Source: Chara braunii
Lineage: Eukaryota > Streptophyta > Charophyceae > Charales > Characeae
Assembly: GCA_003427395.1 (NCBI GenBank)
Contig: BFEA01000799.1
Coordinates: 45,205 to 72,128 of the forward strand
Length of the DNA stretch: 26,924 bases
Direction: 5' to 3'
In this document: one piece after another, positions 9,031-20,400 of the stretch
Numbering within the stretch: the stretch's first letter is position 1
How the letters are laid out: every line of letters starts with the position of its first letter
Notes under the pieces: generated by a model
Databases searched by the model: none
Told to the model about the DNA's origin: nothing
Seen by the model: only the letters and a program-made list of their open reading frames with translations
Translations under genes and position numbers: made by a program

Positions 9031-10329
9031 TAGGGTTCTCCCTTGGTATCAAGTAGACATTGGGACCGTAGCGTTATCTTGGTTTCCCTGATCCCAGATC
9101 CAGCTCCTTCCCCGGTCAGTGAGTTGTGTGCATGTTTCTTCCATCCAATGTCCTCATCACCCTAGTGTCGATCATTGTCTGTCTTTAGTTACGCATATCT
9201 CCACCTTATTCCAGACTCCCTTTTCATGGTCGACCTTGCATGATGTCACTCTTTTGTCGAACATGACCCGCCTTTATGGTTTATCTGTTAGGGTCATTGG
9301 TTTTGTTTCGCTACCGCTCTCTCGCCCTGAGTCTGATGCCCTATCCCACCTTTGTGCGTGACTTCTCTTTGGAGTTCCGATTCTTAGGCTGCACTTACCC
9401 CCTCTCATACCATCTCACTCTTAGTAGTTCGGCAACATAATATTATCATGTGACATATTGCTATCTTTTCCTTTCAGCACTGAGGCAGTTGCCTCTATCA
9501 CTTTAGAATTATATCGTGCTACATTTAATTTCCTATTGTTAGTTGGGATGCGTATATCACACGTTTGTTATCGCTCTGGCATTATTTAGTTTAGGCTACC
9601 TCGCATAGACTCTGCTTGGAGATTGCTCCGCATTCTAAATTTTTCAGCTTCATAGTTGTCGAGTTTCGTTGCTTTTGCGGAAGCGTGTTTATGACTCTCG
9701 TGATCCACTATAGGTATGAGGATCGTGCAGAGTGTCACTGCCTACTCTAGCCTGGAGTCAAGGATATTTGGCTATTTTGTTTGTTCGGTCTGTAGGACCA
9801 GGCCATAGCCTTATCCCATAGGCCGTGTGATATTCACTCCAGTCCAGTCGAGCCCGATACTACTGTTAGTACCAGGAAGTCCAATCAGTCCGTTAGGGGT
9901 ATACCCCAGTTGCAGTCTGTTTGCTGATTTATTCTTCATTTGCACAGTTTGGAGTATGTGCGTGTTGAGTCTGCCTAGTAGTTGCGTTGTCCCTTCCATC
10001 TCCATCTCCATCTCTCTCATCCCTTCGTGTTGATCCTAATAGACCGCCATCGGGCCCGGCGGGTCCATCATACTGAGGGAGTTTTTTACAGTAAGCCTTT
10101 GACGGTTTGTAAGGTCAAAGGCCCCGGAGTGAGATACTTTCATGGACTTAGGCTAAGTTTGTTTATGACATCAACTATATTTAACAGGTGATTGTCATCC
10201 ATTCAGCACCAACACGGTCGCCTACCCCCTAAAGACATCAGTTTTTTCTATATATACGGGAAAGTCATAATGCCGTCTGTGTCGAGAGTGTGGTTGCTCG
10301 ATGATTGACAAGTTGTTTAGGAAATTAGG
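9031..10329. other. Unassigned stretch downstream of the retroelement
   Basis: No coding region is convincing. The stretch may contain 3' untranslated or LTR sequence of the chromovirus, but no counterpart exists upstream in the window. Small features are a CCATCT triplication near 9,997-10,014 and a 9-bp-stem hairpin at 10,095-10,122. Confidence 0.4.
10095..10122. repeat. Short hairpin GCCTTTGAC...GTCAAAGGC
   Basis: Perfect 9-bp stem with a 10-base loop. It is not followed by a T-run, and no gene is next to it that it could terminate. Confidence 0.7.
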
Positions 10330-10830
10330 GTCATATGATGGCGCGACATTTTTTTTCCTAAAATTAAGTAATAATATTTTTATCAAATTACATTCTAAAA
10401 TTTAAATTTTCATTCCATATTTATAAATATCATTTCATTTGTTAAATTTCTCATCTTAGTTTCAAATTTTCCTTCGAAGAATGAGGTATCTTTTTTTGTT
10501 CGAACTGCAGCCTAGAGTTGGAATGAAAGTCTGGATGAGTTCATGAAATATTTTAATTGGACTATCATTCTATTATAAGGAGCTTTAGTCAGAAATAGGT
10601 TAATCCAAACTTAATTGGAAGATAATTGTTGTAGTACAATTAAAATTTTAATTAATTTTTTTTATAAATTGTTCCAGACTTTATTCCACCTTCAACAAAT
10701 GTATGTTGGAAGGGAGAATTTAGTTTTAGATGAAAACTTGTCAAATAAAACTTAAAATTTTAATAATTGGAAGAACTTTGAAATTATAATTTTAAAATAT
10801 TAAGGATTTAAAAAAAAAAATCATCTAATT
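10330..10830 (+). repeat. AT-rich 500-bp module, copy 1
   Basis: Same orientation as 24,590-25,125 and inverse of 23,620-24,133. Landmarks are ATTTTCCTTC-GAATGAGGTATC, GAATGAAAGTCT-GATGAGTTCATGAAATATTT, GTTGGAAGGGA-AATTTAG and CTTGTCAAATAAAACT. It is the most diverged of the three copies, and its internal second half-palindrome (near 10,655-10,685) is eroded. It resembles non-autonomous foldback/MITE DNA, with no protein-coding capacity. Boundaries are approximate. Confidence 0.75.
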
Positions 10831-11194
10831 TGTTGTGATAATTTTCCTGTTATGAGAAGGGGATATCCGCGACGGACATGCGTTGAATGTATGAATTGCC
10901 CCTCAATTAGGCTTTTCGCCTTTGAATAGTGTGTATCGGTGTGTGTCTAGCGCATGGCAATGTATGTGTTTTTATGCGGGTTTCAGCGACACTTAACAAA
11001 AATTTTGTCAAAATTAATATTTTTTAATTTTTTAATAAAATTGAAACCGCCTAAATTGGTTCGATCGAGGTTGGAATTTTTAGCTTTTGAGGGTCCGGCA
11101 TTCTCAAATGTCCAGCCCCCTAGATGTCACAAGTGGTTCACTGGGACCCCTACTTTCAGCACTTGAGGACGGATCCAAAACTAAAATTAGGGTT

Positions 11195-11226
<32 letters not shown>

Positions 11227-12792
11227 GCCTGTTTTTGTTTTGGTTTCATAGTTCAGTGTGGTAAATTTGGTATCATTTGGACCACTTGAGTTTCCTATGA
11301 TGAGATTCGTGAAATTTTTCAAGAGTTCTAAAATTGAAATATTAGCTGAATTTCATGAAAATGCAGTTTTGTCTTGCTGTTCTATAGTTTTTTTTTCCCG
11401 CAGTAGTTAGTATGATCTTCCCTCTATGAATGGATAGCAAGTTTGGTTAACATGACCCTTGAGTTTTGTTATGAATGACATAAGAAGTTGTCTGAAAATT
11501 GAGGTTTTCATGAACCGTGTCTCGCCCCATGCAATAGTAGTCAACTCTACCATTTTGTACAACCCAGCTACCGAATAAGACCTCCTCATGTTTCAATCCA
11601 TAAGGAAAGCTATTACACATTAACTCTTTCCCCCTCACCATTTCGTAGACCATCAATAGGATGATTTTAATCGGCATCTATCCTCAAACCCTCTTCCTAC
11701 ATAGGGATTTTTTTCTCTTTTCTTGAGAAGCTTCCAAACTTTATTGCTTCAAGAAACCTTCAAGATGTACTTAGGTCATTACCCAACCTTGAAAATGACC
11801 CTTATATCCTATTGAGTCCCCAAACAACAACTCTTCAAACGAGAAAAAAAATATTTTCAACCAAAACCAGAGTAAAAAACAATACAAGCGCAAAACAGGG
11901 TTGTCAATACCCCCGTTGAAACCTTGTAAATTCTCTATAGCAGGGAGCTAAACCGTCCCCCATGGCTCAGTAGGGTTAACAACCAGTGAGAAAATTATAG
12001 TCTTCCAACGAAATCTAATTTAGTCAAAACTTATGTCTCCACCTCAGATCTCTACAACCATTTTCTAGAGATGATATTGCGTTGTTTCATTTTTCTGGCA
12101 CAGTCACTACTGGTCAGGAAGCGTACTTATCGAGTAACCTTGGTCTTAATTTTGATGTCTTACGTGTGAGATTTCTTGAACGGTTTATTATTGAATCATC
12201 CCAGATAAGGTTCACAATTATTGCTCAATTGTCTTGAGTGACATACACCCATTCTTATTCCTTTCGATGGTCCCTTCATTGTGAACTTCTTTTAGTATCA
12301 TCTCCATCAATCCTAAACATGTCTTGAAGTTGTGCACGATAGTCATCAATACTTGTTGTTTTCCCATAGCTAGTTACAACGGACGCACATAGTGAAGAGT
12401 TTCATACCCTTCTTACCAATGTTTTATGTTAACACAGTAGACAAGTAGGCTTTCAACCAAAGACTATTGGTCATCTTTTATGAAGGGAAAACCTTGAACT
12501 GTACTCATGAAGAAGACATTTGGTTTTCTGATTTCATCAGTAGATTGAAGTTCAATCGCCTTTTTTTTACCAATTTCAACAAAGGATTTACAAAATATTT
12601 TCAGAAGAAGAAAAGACGAAGTTAAACTACACAATAGTAACTCTACTGCAATTCGTATCCCACATAATCGAAAGCAATCAATGAAAAAATTCCAAAACTT
12701 AACGCAGGCATGAATATATACAAATCAACCCTTCTTGCAATATTGATGACTCAGAGAACAAATGCAATACACAGAATTGTCAAGTAAACATA
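10831..12792. other. Unassigned AT-rich stretch
   Basis: No gene is recognisable on either strand and only short open frames occur. A T-run of about 26 lies at 11,201-11,226. This should be the outer part of the left palindrome arm if the symmetry extends to the AT-rich modules. Weak similarity between about 11,490 and the reverse strand near 22,790 is suggestive but not convincing. Confidence 0.5.
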
Positions 12793-13160
12793 TGTCATCG
12801 CCCCACCATTGCCTGTAGGCAAAACATAAAAAAAAAACAATCCATAGTAAACTACGGGTGTTTAAAAACGTACTCCACATTCATTCGAAACATGCATAAA
12901 CATGTGTAACTTTTCTTATTTTGCAATGCCGACAAAGGTATCTCGTTCCATTATTCGACACGGATGATAACTCATACAACAGGATAAGTCATCACTCATA
13001 GAGAGTTATGAAATTTTCTCTCTCTATTGATTGATGTCATCGTTCAAGCATTGTTTGTAGGCAAAACATAAGCAAAAGCAATCCATAGAAAACTACCGAT
13101 GTTTAAATACGTACTCCACATTCATTCGAAACACGCATAACCGTGTGTTACTTTTCGTTG
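12793..13160 (+). repeat. Direct duplication of about 125 bp
   Basis: 12,793-12,925 and 13,035-13,160 share TGTCATCG, TGTAGGCAAAACATAA, CAATCCATAG-AAACTAC and a long match including CGTACTCCACATTCATTCGA and ACTTTTC. They are separated by about 110 bp. The second copy runs into the outermost clearly traceable block of the left palindrome arm. Confidence 0.85.
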
Positions 13161-13621
13161 AATTGATGGACTTGATGAGACTAACGTTTGCCAAAAGTTT
13201 ATTCAGACCTGACCGATGACAGATAGACTAAAAGTTTTGAGTTTGAGTCTGGACACTCGTGGCGTCCAAGAGTAACAACTGTAATTGGTAATGCTTCGTT
13301 TTTGTCAAAATTGTAGAAACATGCGGTCACAGGAGTGCTAAAGCTAGATTTATCCTACCTGAAATAGCTGCACGATTCAGGGTTTAAATGGGCTAGAAAG
13401 ATGGACACGCAGGGTATAGGACCGCGATGCGGAAAAAAAAGGTTACCTATTTTATTGGGTGGTGAGATTTAACTATGCGCCGACTCCCCAAGTCGTGGCT
13501 AAAAGGATGCCTTATCGGGATGTCGGGCTGGGTTCCAACCAGTTAGGTGGTGGGTTGCCGACGTTGAACAGGGAAGGCAAGATTGCGTCTGCCTAGGCAT
13601 AAGCAGGCAACCTACTTGGCC

Positions 13622-13646
13622 GCAACCCTTCAAATAGAAGGGTTGC
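13622..13646. repeat. 10-bp-stem hairpin, present only in the left arm
   Basis: GCAACCCTTC and GAAGGGTTGC flank AAATA. In the mirror block (about 21,180) only one half of the stem survives, so one arm gained or lost half a hairpin. Confidence 0.75.
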
Positions 13647-13803
13647 AGGTATGCTCCCGTAATAGGAGTCAGCCCATTAAGATACAACACTTGACTCTTA
13701 CATGACAGGAACCGGGATCGGATCCAGAGTGCTGTGCCTTTGGGCTAGCTCCATTTTCGAGCAGCGGCGGGCACTCTCATTCAGGCGCGATGAATCTCAG
13801 GCG

Positions 13804-13823
13804 CGCGATCATCTAAGATCGCG
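13804..13823. repeat. CGCGATC/GATCGCG hairpin, left-arm copy
   Basis: Perfect 7-bp stem with a 6-base loop at the mirror position of a 9-bp hairpin (21,024-21,046). The stem sequences differ but both pair perfectly. Confidence 0.75.
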
Positions 13824-13894
13824 GCTGACATCCGCGCTTTGCATGGCCCCTGCGCAAGATGACACGCATAAATCGAGAAATGGTTCAAAAAAAT

Positions 13895-13955
13895 TTTGAT
13901 CCCTGCTGGAATCGAACTCGGGTCCATCTTTCAACAAAATCGTGGGCTATTCATG
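13895..13955 (-). promoter_or_regulatory. tRNA-like A/B boxes in the left arm
   Basis: On the minus strand a good B box, GAGTTCGATTCC (within 13,905-13,922), follows an A-box-like TAGCCCACGATTTTG (13,935-13,950). Transcription would run outward, away from the palindrome centre. The mirror block (20,870-20,925, plus strand) keeps the layout and a hairpin but has a poorer B box. This may be the head of a SINE whose body runs to about 13,480. Confidence 0.45.
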
Positions 13956-14130
13956 ATGTGATGTTGTTTACATGTTGTTGTTTTTTCCTTTCTTTCTTTT
14001 CTTGTTTTTTACCTGACTTTTGGTGTAAGCACCCGTTCGTTTTGAACGAATGGGCAAAACAACGAGAAGATGTGACTGTGCCAGACTATTACGTCTGAAT
14101 ACCACCGACTCATCAGGGGGTTGCGCCCCG

Positions 14131-14275
14131 ACACCCCATCTGTGGATGGGTCGAAACTAAATGCACTTGCCGCATCAAGCAGCTATATTCAGGTGATCTC
14201 CAGTTTGTAAGGTTGGGCGAGTCATTTCCTGATGGACGATGGTAGACTCTTGCGGTGTCGTTCGGGCTTCAAGTC

Positions 14276-14345
<70 letters not shown>

Positions 14346-14505
14346 GAGAGAGGAGGAGGGAAATGAAGAGTCTTAACTGGCGGTGGTCAAAGCGTAACGG
14401 TCAACAGGTAAGTCTCCAGCCCTCCGACTGGCATGCAAGGACAGCCCATTTGTGGATGGGCAAGAAATAAATGAACTTGCCGCGTTGGACAACTACGTGC
14501 AGGGG
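14131..14505 (+). repeat. Direct repeat pair with 310-bp offset, spanning a (CT)n tract
   Basis: 14,131-14,195 and 14,441-14,505 share ACA-CCCAT-TGTGGATGGG, AA-TAAATG-ACTTGCCGC and further weaker matches. Each carries a hairpin (CCCATC-GATGGG or GCCCAT-ATGGGC). The interval between holds the (CT)n microsatellite. Confidence 0.75.
14276..14345. repeat. (CT)n microsatellite
   Basis: About 35 CT dinucleotides with one interruption, followed by a short GA-rich stretch. Confidence 0.95.
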
Positions 14506-16785
14506 TAGGAGCTCTCTGCATGCTTCAAGTCAGTTTGGTTTTTTCCTTTTCTTTGTGGGTTTTTTTTTTCTTGATTTTTTAATTTATCTTTTTTTCCCCC
14601 CCTTTGAACGTCGTGGTGGCAAAGAGCTGCACCCATTCAAAAACAGGCAGCAACTGTCTATGGTTGCCTGAACCTGACACTGTTGGTGTCCAGGTGTGGA
14701 CACGTTTGAAGAAGGCAGGGTTAGTAAAAAGAAAAAAAAAAAGAAAAAAAAGAAAGAAAAGGGAGAAAGAAAGGAAAAAGTAAGTGACGGCTACGTACGT
14801 GGCCACAGATTCGGAGTAGATACAGGGGATAGGCAGAAGAAGAGGAGGGGAGGAAAATGAGAGAAACGGTAAACGACCGCGAATATCGTCGCAATCGTGG
14901 AATAGGTGCAGCCCCTGGAAGGTTCTAGGGGTTGATGGGACTTCGCATGTTCAATTGAACATGCAGACCTGAAATGGCTAAGTAGAGCCATTTCCAGGGG
15001 CACCTCGCCTGGGAAAACAGCCAAGTACTATTGGAAATTGATGACCTTGGTTTCCCCCTAGGCACTAAGCTCCTGGCCATTGATTTAGATCAAGGGTCAG
15101 GAGCACTGGCGAAATTTTGCCTGGCTATGGGCGAGGCAACTGCCCACATGCCTCACACTTGTGGCAATGCTGGCTGGGCATTCTACTTGAGTAGAAGCTG
15201 GCTGGCTGGTGCTGGAGTAGTGAGGCAAAGTGTTGGAGGTCTGGAGAAGGAGAAAGGCAGTCATAGCTAAAGGTTGGGAGCTTCTTGCCCCACCTTTGTG
15301 CTTGTGCTTGCAGGCTTGTGTGAGAGTTGTAGTTGTGAGACTGTGGCAGGGTTAGACCGTGCGGCAAGAGGCCACAACGGGGAGGTGCGGCCCGAGGGCC
15401 TGCACGGTGATTTTTGAATAGGAAGGCTGCGCTGTAGTATTTTTCGAAGGAGGTGCTGTGAAAATTGTTTTGCGGCGCGGCGGTACTTTTTTGGTGGCAC
15501 GGTATTTGGCTGTGTTTTAAGGGGAGGCACTGCCAGAATTGCACGGCAAGGCTGGTGGGTTTTGTTGACAGTATATTGAGGCTGCGGCGGTGATTTTTTG
15601 TGGCACGATGCTTAGTGGTCTGGCTGCTAGGGTGTGAGCATACGGCATTGAGGCTATGGACAAGCGCCACAATCCAGGGTTTTTTTTGGAGAATCATCTG
15701 GTGGTGCGGTGGCAGCGTGGAACCACTTGGAACCCAATTTGGGGACCAAGTGAGTTGAAATTGAGGCTGGGACAAGTATTGTGGTGAATATTCTGCGATA
15801 TGGCGTGGTGATTGGTGGAGATTGGATTATGATTGAATTGGGATTATTCTCAAGGGACGAGGTGTCATTGAGAGTCTAGTGGTGGACCACTCAAGACTGT
15901 AAGTGAGAGCACCCTCCTCGAGGGCTATCTTGCTCAAGTTCTTGTGAGTGGCGTCTGTGTCCGTAGTGACACTTGAGAAGGACCGATTATTTTGTGGACG
16001 GCCGGAACTTGTGAGTTGTGCGGCCGATCTTTTGTTGAGAAAAATAATTGGCTTTCTTGAGTGAGTCATCGTCAACTTCACTCAAGGTCAGTTATGCCTT
16101 CGTTCCCTTACACACCTGTGTGAACTCACACCTTGCATGACCTTACTTTGAATTCAGAGAAAAGACAAAGCAGGATGTGTGACGTCATGCGTGTGGGAAA
16201 GATGGGTTGACTTAGTTTGTGATATGGATGATTTTTGGGTTGCTTCTTTTGTTGTTGTGCAGGTAGGTGAAGGATGAATGTGGAAAGAGGGTTGCATTAT
16301 GCTTTGTTTGAGGAAAAAACGAAAAAAAAATTATCTCTTCGATTTCATACATGTCTGCATGTCATAGGCAACAACACATTGAAAAAGAAAAAGATTACTG
16401 GATGTCGAAAGAAAACAAATTGGCATGAAGAAAAAAATAAATAAGAGAAGGACTTGAGACTTTCCTAAGGAACATCTCGTTTTATCCCAAATGGTCATTT
16501 CTTTCTGTACCCGTCCAAAAAGATCTCAAGTTCTTTCATCTCTGTCTTATTCTCATTTCATCTAAGTTAAACCCCAGTGAAAAGTATAGGGAAAATTATT
16601 ACACCTAGGGATAGAAACTTTTTCTCTCTAGGGAAGCATATGGGGCAGGGGTTCGTTGCTTTAGGAGTCGGTCATGTTATCGACCCTGAGTGGACCGTTC
16701 TACGTGGGGTACTTTGTAAATTCGATGGAGACGGCTTGACTTCTAAAATATGAGTTTTGTGCTCGCATCAATGTTATTACCGGTA

Positions 16786-16935
16786 ACCAACTCCATGTTG
16801 GCGGTTATATGATTGTTGTGTGAGAGTTCGACCTGGGGCGGTCGGATTTTATTTTTGATTTTGTGTTATTGAATGTATTTAATGATGATTTTGATTTTTT
16901 TTAGTTATCATTTCATATTGGATTTATATTTGTGT
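16786..16935 (+). repeat. Inner palindrome block with tRNA-like head
   Basis: A B-box match, GAGTTCGACCTGG (within 16,824-16,838), and a weak A-box-like stretch (about 16,791-16,811) precede a T-rich body. The body has TTTTGTGTTATT and GTTATCATTTCA, which recur in the same order on the minus strand from 17,440 to 17,330. The pair is convergent and forms the innermost clearly matching part of the palindrome. Confidence 0.7.
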
Positions 16936-17324
16936 TGACTACGGTCGACTCTTTTTTATATAATTAATATGTGGTTATTGTAACTTTCTTTTGACTAGTG
17001 TCTAAAGGGACTAAAATTAATGTTGGGTTTCACGCTTGATTGAGACCGTCCTAGTCGACCGGCGTTCGCTTCGTACTTAGGAGATCAGCGTCCTGAGGAA
17101 CGGACGACGCTCGGGTCTACTTGGCATTAACCAAGAGTATCTATACTACCGCGAACGAGCAAATGCCCTCGGTCGATCTACCTCTGCGATTGCATTTAAA
17201 AACTTTCGCATGTGGGTCAGTAGCTCGGTACGGGTACGCCCCTAAGGGTGGTGACAGCCCCTTAGGGAAGGCAGGCTTATGCCCCACAGGAACCTATCAT
17301 GTCGTAGGGGTCGCGGGATAATAG
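16936..17324. other. Central spacer (loop) of the palindrome
   Basis: About 390 bp, GC-richer than its flanks, with CCTAAGGG-TGGTGACAG-CCCTTAGG forming an imperfect hairpin near 17,240-17,268. No gene is recognised. Short TCGACC matches hint that the symmetry may continue further inward. Confidence 0.6.
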
Positions 17325-17419
17325 GTAATTTAACGTATATCCAAATCTGAAATGATAACCGAAAAAATTTGGATCATCATACGATACATCTAATAACACA
17401 AAGTCAAAATAAAACCTGA

Positions 17420-17475
17420 CCACCTAGGATCGAACTCGATGAATAAAAATACCTTACTGAGTTGCCAAGGAGGGT
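17420..17475 (-). promoter_or_regulatory. tRNA-like A/B boxes in the right inner block
   Basis: On the minus strand GAGTTCGATCCTAG (within 17,423-17,438) is an excellent B box; TTGGCAACTCAGTAAGG (17,451-17,470) is an A-box-like stretch. Spacing is shorter than in a real tRNA gene. It points to the palindrome centre, opposite to its mirror copy at 16,786-16,838. Confidence 0.5.
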
Positions 17476-20400
17476 TTTGCTTGTCACCGGCAAAGTAGTC
17501 GGATTGCCTCAGTTTTGACTTGATGAAACGAGTCGTGAAAGTCATTCATTCCACCCACTGTCGACTAAAGATTAGACATGCATACTTGTCTTCATACATT
17601 TATAATCTTCCAAGATGACATCCTACTTTACGGATGCTTCTTGATCAAGTGCATTACTTGAAGTGTTGCTTGTTACACCCTCAAGAAAGTGGTCTGGGGT
17701 ATTCATTCTCTCCCGAGCACACAGCTCGGATCTCGGGAGTCGGACCGTCTCCGCCAAACAGACATAGTCTCCCCCGTAAAAAGGTTCACTCTAGGTCGAT
17801 AACAGGGTCGACTCCTAAAGCAATGAACCTCCGCTATCCATTGCGAGTAGATTTCAGTTATTCTCATTTGTTCGAAGTTCATGGTAACTTGGACGAAAAG
17901 GAGTCGAAGGAGATAAAGAATAAGAATCGTTTGGATATGTGTAGGTAGATAAGGTCATTCGGGATAAAACGGGTAGACATCGAAAAATGACTAAGTCTTG
18001 TTATCTTCATTTTTCATTATATTGACAATTTATTTTTCATTATTTACAGTACCTGTTGAAATTATTAATTTCAAAATACAATTGTTTTTAACATGCAACC
18101 AGGTGAAAGGTAGAAACATGACAATTTTTTTTTCGTTTCTCCAATAAGCAAAATCAAAAAAAAAATCTAAGCATCTATTTTAACTTACATGCACAGAACG
18201 CAAAAAAAACAAGTTCAAAAGAAAATAAGTTAAAAAAAAAAATAGTACAATCTCATACTCAAAGTTTGTCTCCACTCAAATACAATACACATTTTCTTTG
18301 CCTTTTCAATAAACATTAAATTAACAGAGTCAAACAAGTGCAAGTGTAAAGGAAAATATGAGTTAATCAACTGACCTTGAGTAAAGTTTGATCCGGCTCA
18401 CTCAAGAAAACATACTCCCATAACATAAAAAATAATAATCGTCTAAGTCCTAAATATGCGGTCCACAACTCCACAACTTGTAGTCGTTCCACTGAATGAT
18501 GGTTGACCTCTTTCTCCAAGTGTCGAAGGTTAGGTCCACCAAGATATCTGAATGAGATAACCCTCAAAGTGGGTGCTCCCATGATCAAGTCTCACGTCGT
18601 CCCAACGTCCCGAACAATCCCAACGCAGTACAAACTGCACGTTAATCACCAAGGATACTCCCCAACCAACCACAAATACACACCGCCTCAAATCACAACG
18701 TACGCTCAAAATAACCAGTCGCTCTTGCCCCAACTTCAAGTTGATCCCAATGGGTCAAAAAATGGTCCGACGTGGTTCCACATTCTCGCCCGCAACACCG
18801 GATGGTCCCCAAACACCAACACTGCTCGCATCGTGTGCCGCAAAAAAATAAAGGTAGCCCTGGGTGAAAACCGAATGTGTCGTGAGCCCAATGACTATTT
18901 CGTCATACATGTCGTAAGTTCCGACAACCTTCATACGGGATGCACGCACTCAAAACAAAGTCGTTGGTCCACATACCCGAGGTAAATTCCTCACATAAAG
19001 GTGAACCAACTGTCTAGTGCGACGGTACCAATAACTTTACCCCCTTTAAATGTCGATGACAAGCACAAAATTACCACAAAAAAAAAAAAAATCCCCCACC
19101 GTTTCACGAAATCGGCACTCTCATTCGGGCCAAAAACGTACACCAGTATTCATACCACCGCCGGATCACGTTGGTTTATCGTCGTGCACCCCAAAAAGAT
19201 AAATGGGGGACTGTCTCTCACCACGCCGTCAAAACCGGTACCACAGTTGTCCACCAACACTGCCACCTCCTCACACGCCCAGAATGGTTCACTGTTCAAC
19301 AAAATTTTGACAGCACTGCCCCTAAAAAATAATATTGCCGACACGCCTAAAATTTGGAGCGTGACCCCACCGAAAATGTTGTCGTCGTCGTGTCGTTACC
19401 CAGGCAACTTGAACACCTCACCACACATACGGACTGTCGATGCCACGCTGTAAATCAGGCAGCACCTCCCCTCAAAATGTCACCCCCGCTGCCGAAAATT
19501 ATGTGCAACATAGTCCACCTTCAACATACCATAACTATCGTGCTGCGAAACTGACAACACATCCCTCCAAATAAAAAACTAGGTGTTTTCGTACAACCAA
19601 CGGACAACACCTCCCCGATGTGTGCTGCATCCCGTACAACCAGACTCCCGACACAACCTACCAGCTGCTACTCCAGCGCAAGGATGGGGCAATGAGTTGC
19701 CTTCCTCTGGCTATGGCTGCCCTTCTCTCTCTCTCTACTTCCCTGCAGACATTCACCAGCAGCGCCGCCCCTCACAATGTGACGGAGATCATCTGCACTT
19801 GAAATGCAAGTCAGCAGCGTCACAACCTCAACAATTGTGAGGCACGTGTGGGTGTTGTCGGCTTTGTAGCTAGTTAAAGATTATGGGCAGCAACTTTGCC
19901 CACAGTCAAAAATTCAAAATTGGTCTGGGCCCTTCATTTGAGCCGACGCTCAAGAGCTACAAACCTTAATGTTCCCCTAGGGGAACGAAGGTCTACCAAT
20001 GTCATAAGCATCTGTTTTTTTTTCCCTGACCATATACTTCAGAAAATTGATATACCCAACCAAAATTGTTCTAACCTGTTCAAAAATCGAATAGGCACAA
20101 CACACTCACTCAGGCTCACTTACACACGCACCTAACCACAATCGTGGCCACGTACGTGGTCATTTCCTTTTCTTCCCCCCCCCTTTCTTTTTTTCTTTTA
20201 TCTTTTTTTTTTTTTCCCCTACCTTTTGCCCCTCGGCGCAGCTCGTTGTTAAAAAACGAACGGGTGTTTCTTCTCCGCCCCTCCCTCTCGTCATTTCACA
20301 GAGTAGCATTAGAGTCAAGCTCAACAGGGTTTTTTTCCCCCATCACTCGCGCGCATGAACCTGGCTTAAACCAAGCGCCAAGTTCGGGCGCCCTCTTAAT

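Larger units (their letters stand above)
13150..16935 (+). repeat. Left arm of a giant imperfect palindrome
   Basis: Reverse-complement matches to 17,325-21,680 occur in strict mirror order. Paired blocks, left with right: 13,150-13,350 with 21,440-21,670; 13,480-13,960 with 20,870-21,250; 14,610-14,805 with 20,142-20,260; 15,030-15,330 with 19,650-20,000; 15,510-15,535 with 19,460-19,486; 15,583-15,780 with 18,735-18,855; 15,880-16,075 with 18,395-18,580; 16,100-16,560 with 17,930-18,370; 16,640-16,760 with 17,735-17,860; 16,786-16,935 with 17,325-17,475. The arm is G/T-rich at 15,000-16,080, mirroring an A/C-rich stretch of the other arm. No gene is recognised. A long minus-strand open frame (15,125-15,775) is not conserved in frame in the other arm. 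Confidence 0.85.

Noticed and set aside
9043-9053. TTGGTATCAAG, resembling a tRNA-Met primer binding site
   Set aside because: It lies downstream of pol instead of just after a 5' LTR, matches only about 8 bases, and no gag follows it.
14276-14345. CRISPR-like or satellite array
   Set aside because: A plain dinucleotide microsatellite without spacers or higher-order units.
15125-15775. 216-codon open frame on the minus strand, the longest in the window
   Set aside because: It lies in the C-rich strand of the palindrome arm, is rich in Gln, His, Ser and Pro, and the homologous DNA of the other arm is read in a different frame with shifts. That argues for chance openness in stop-poor DNA.
18503-19453. 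Open frames of 150-160 codons on the plus strand in the right arm
   Set aside because: A/C-rich DNA lacks TAG/TGA by composition. Frames are not kept relative to the left arm, part lies in the arm-specific 550-bp segment, and no family motif is seen.
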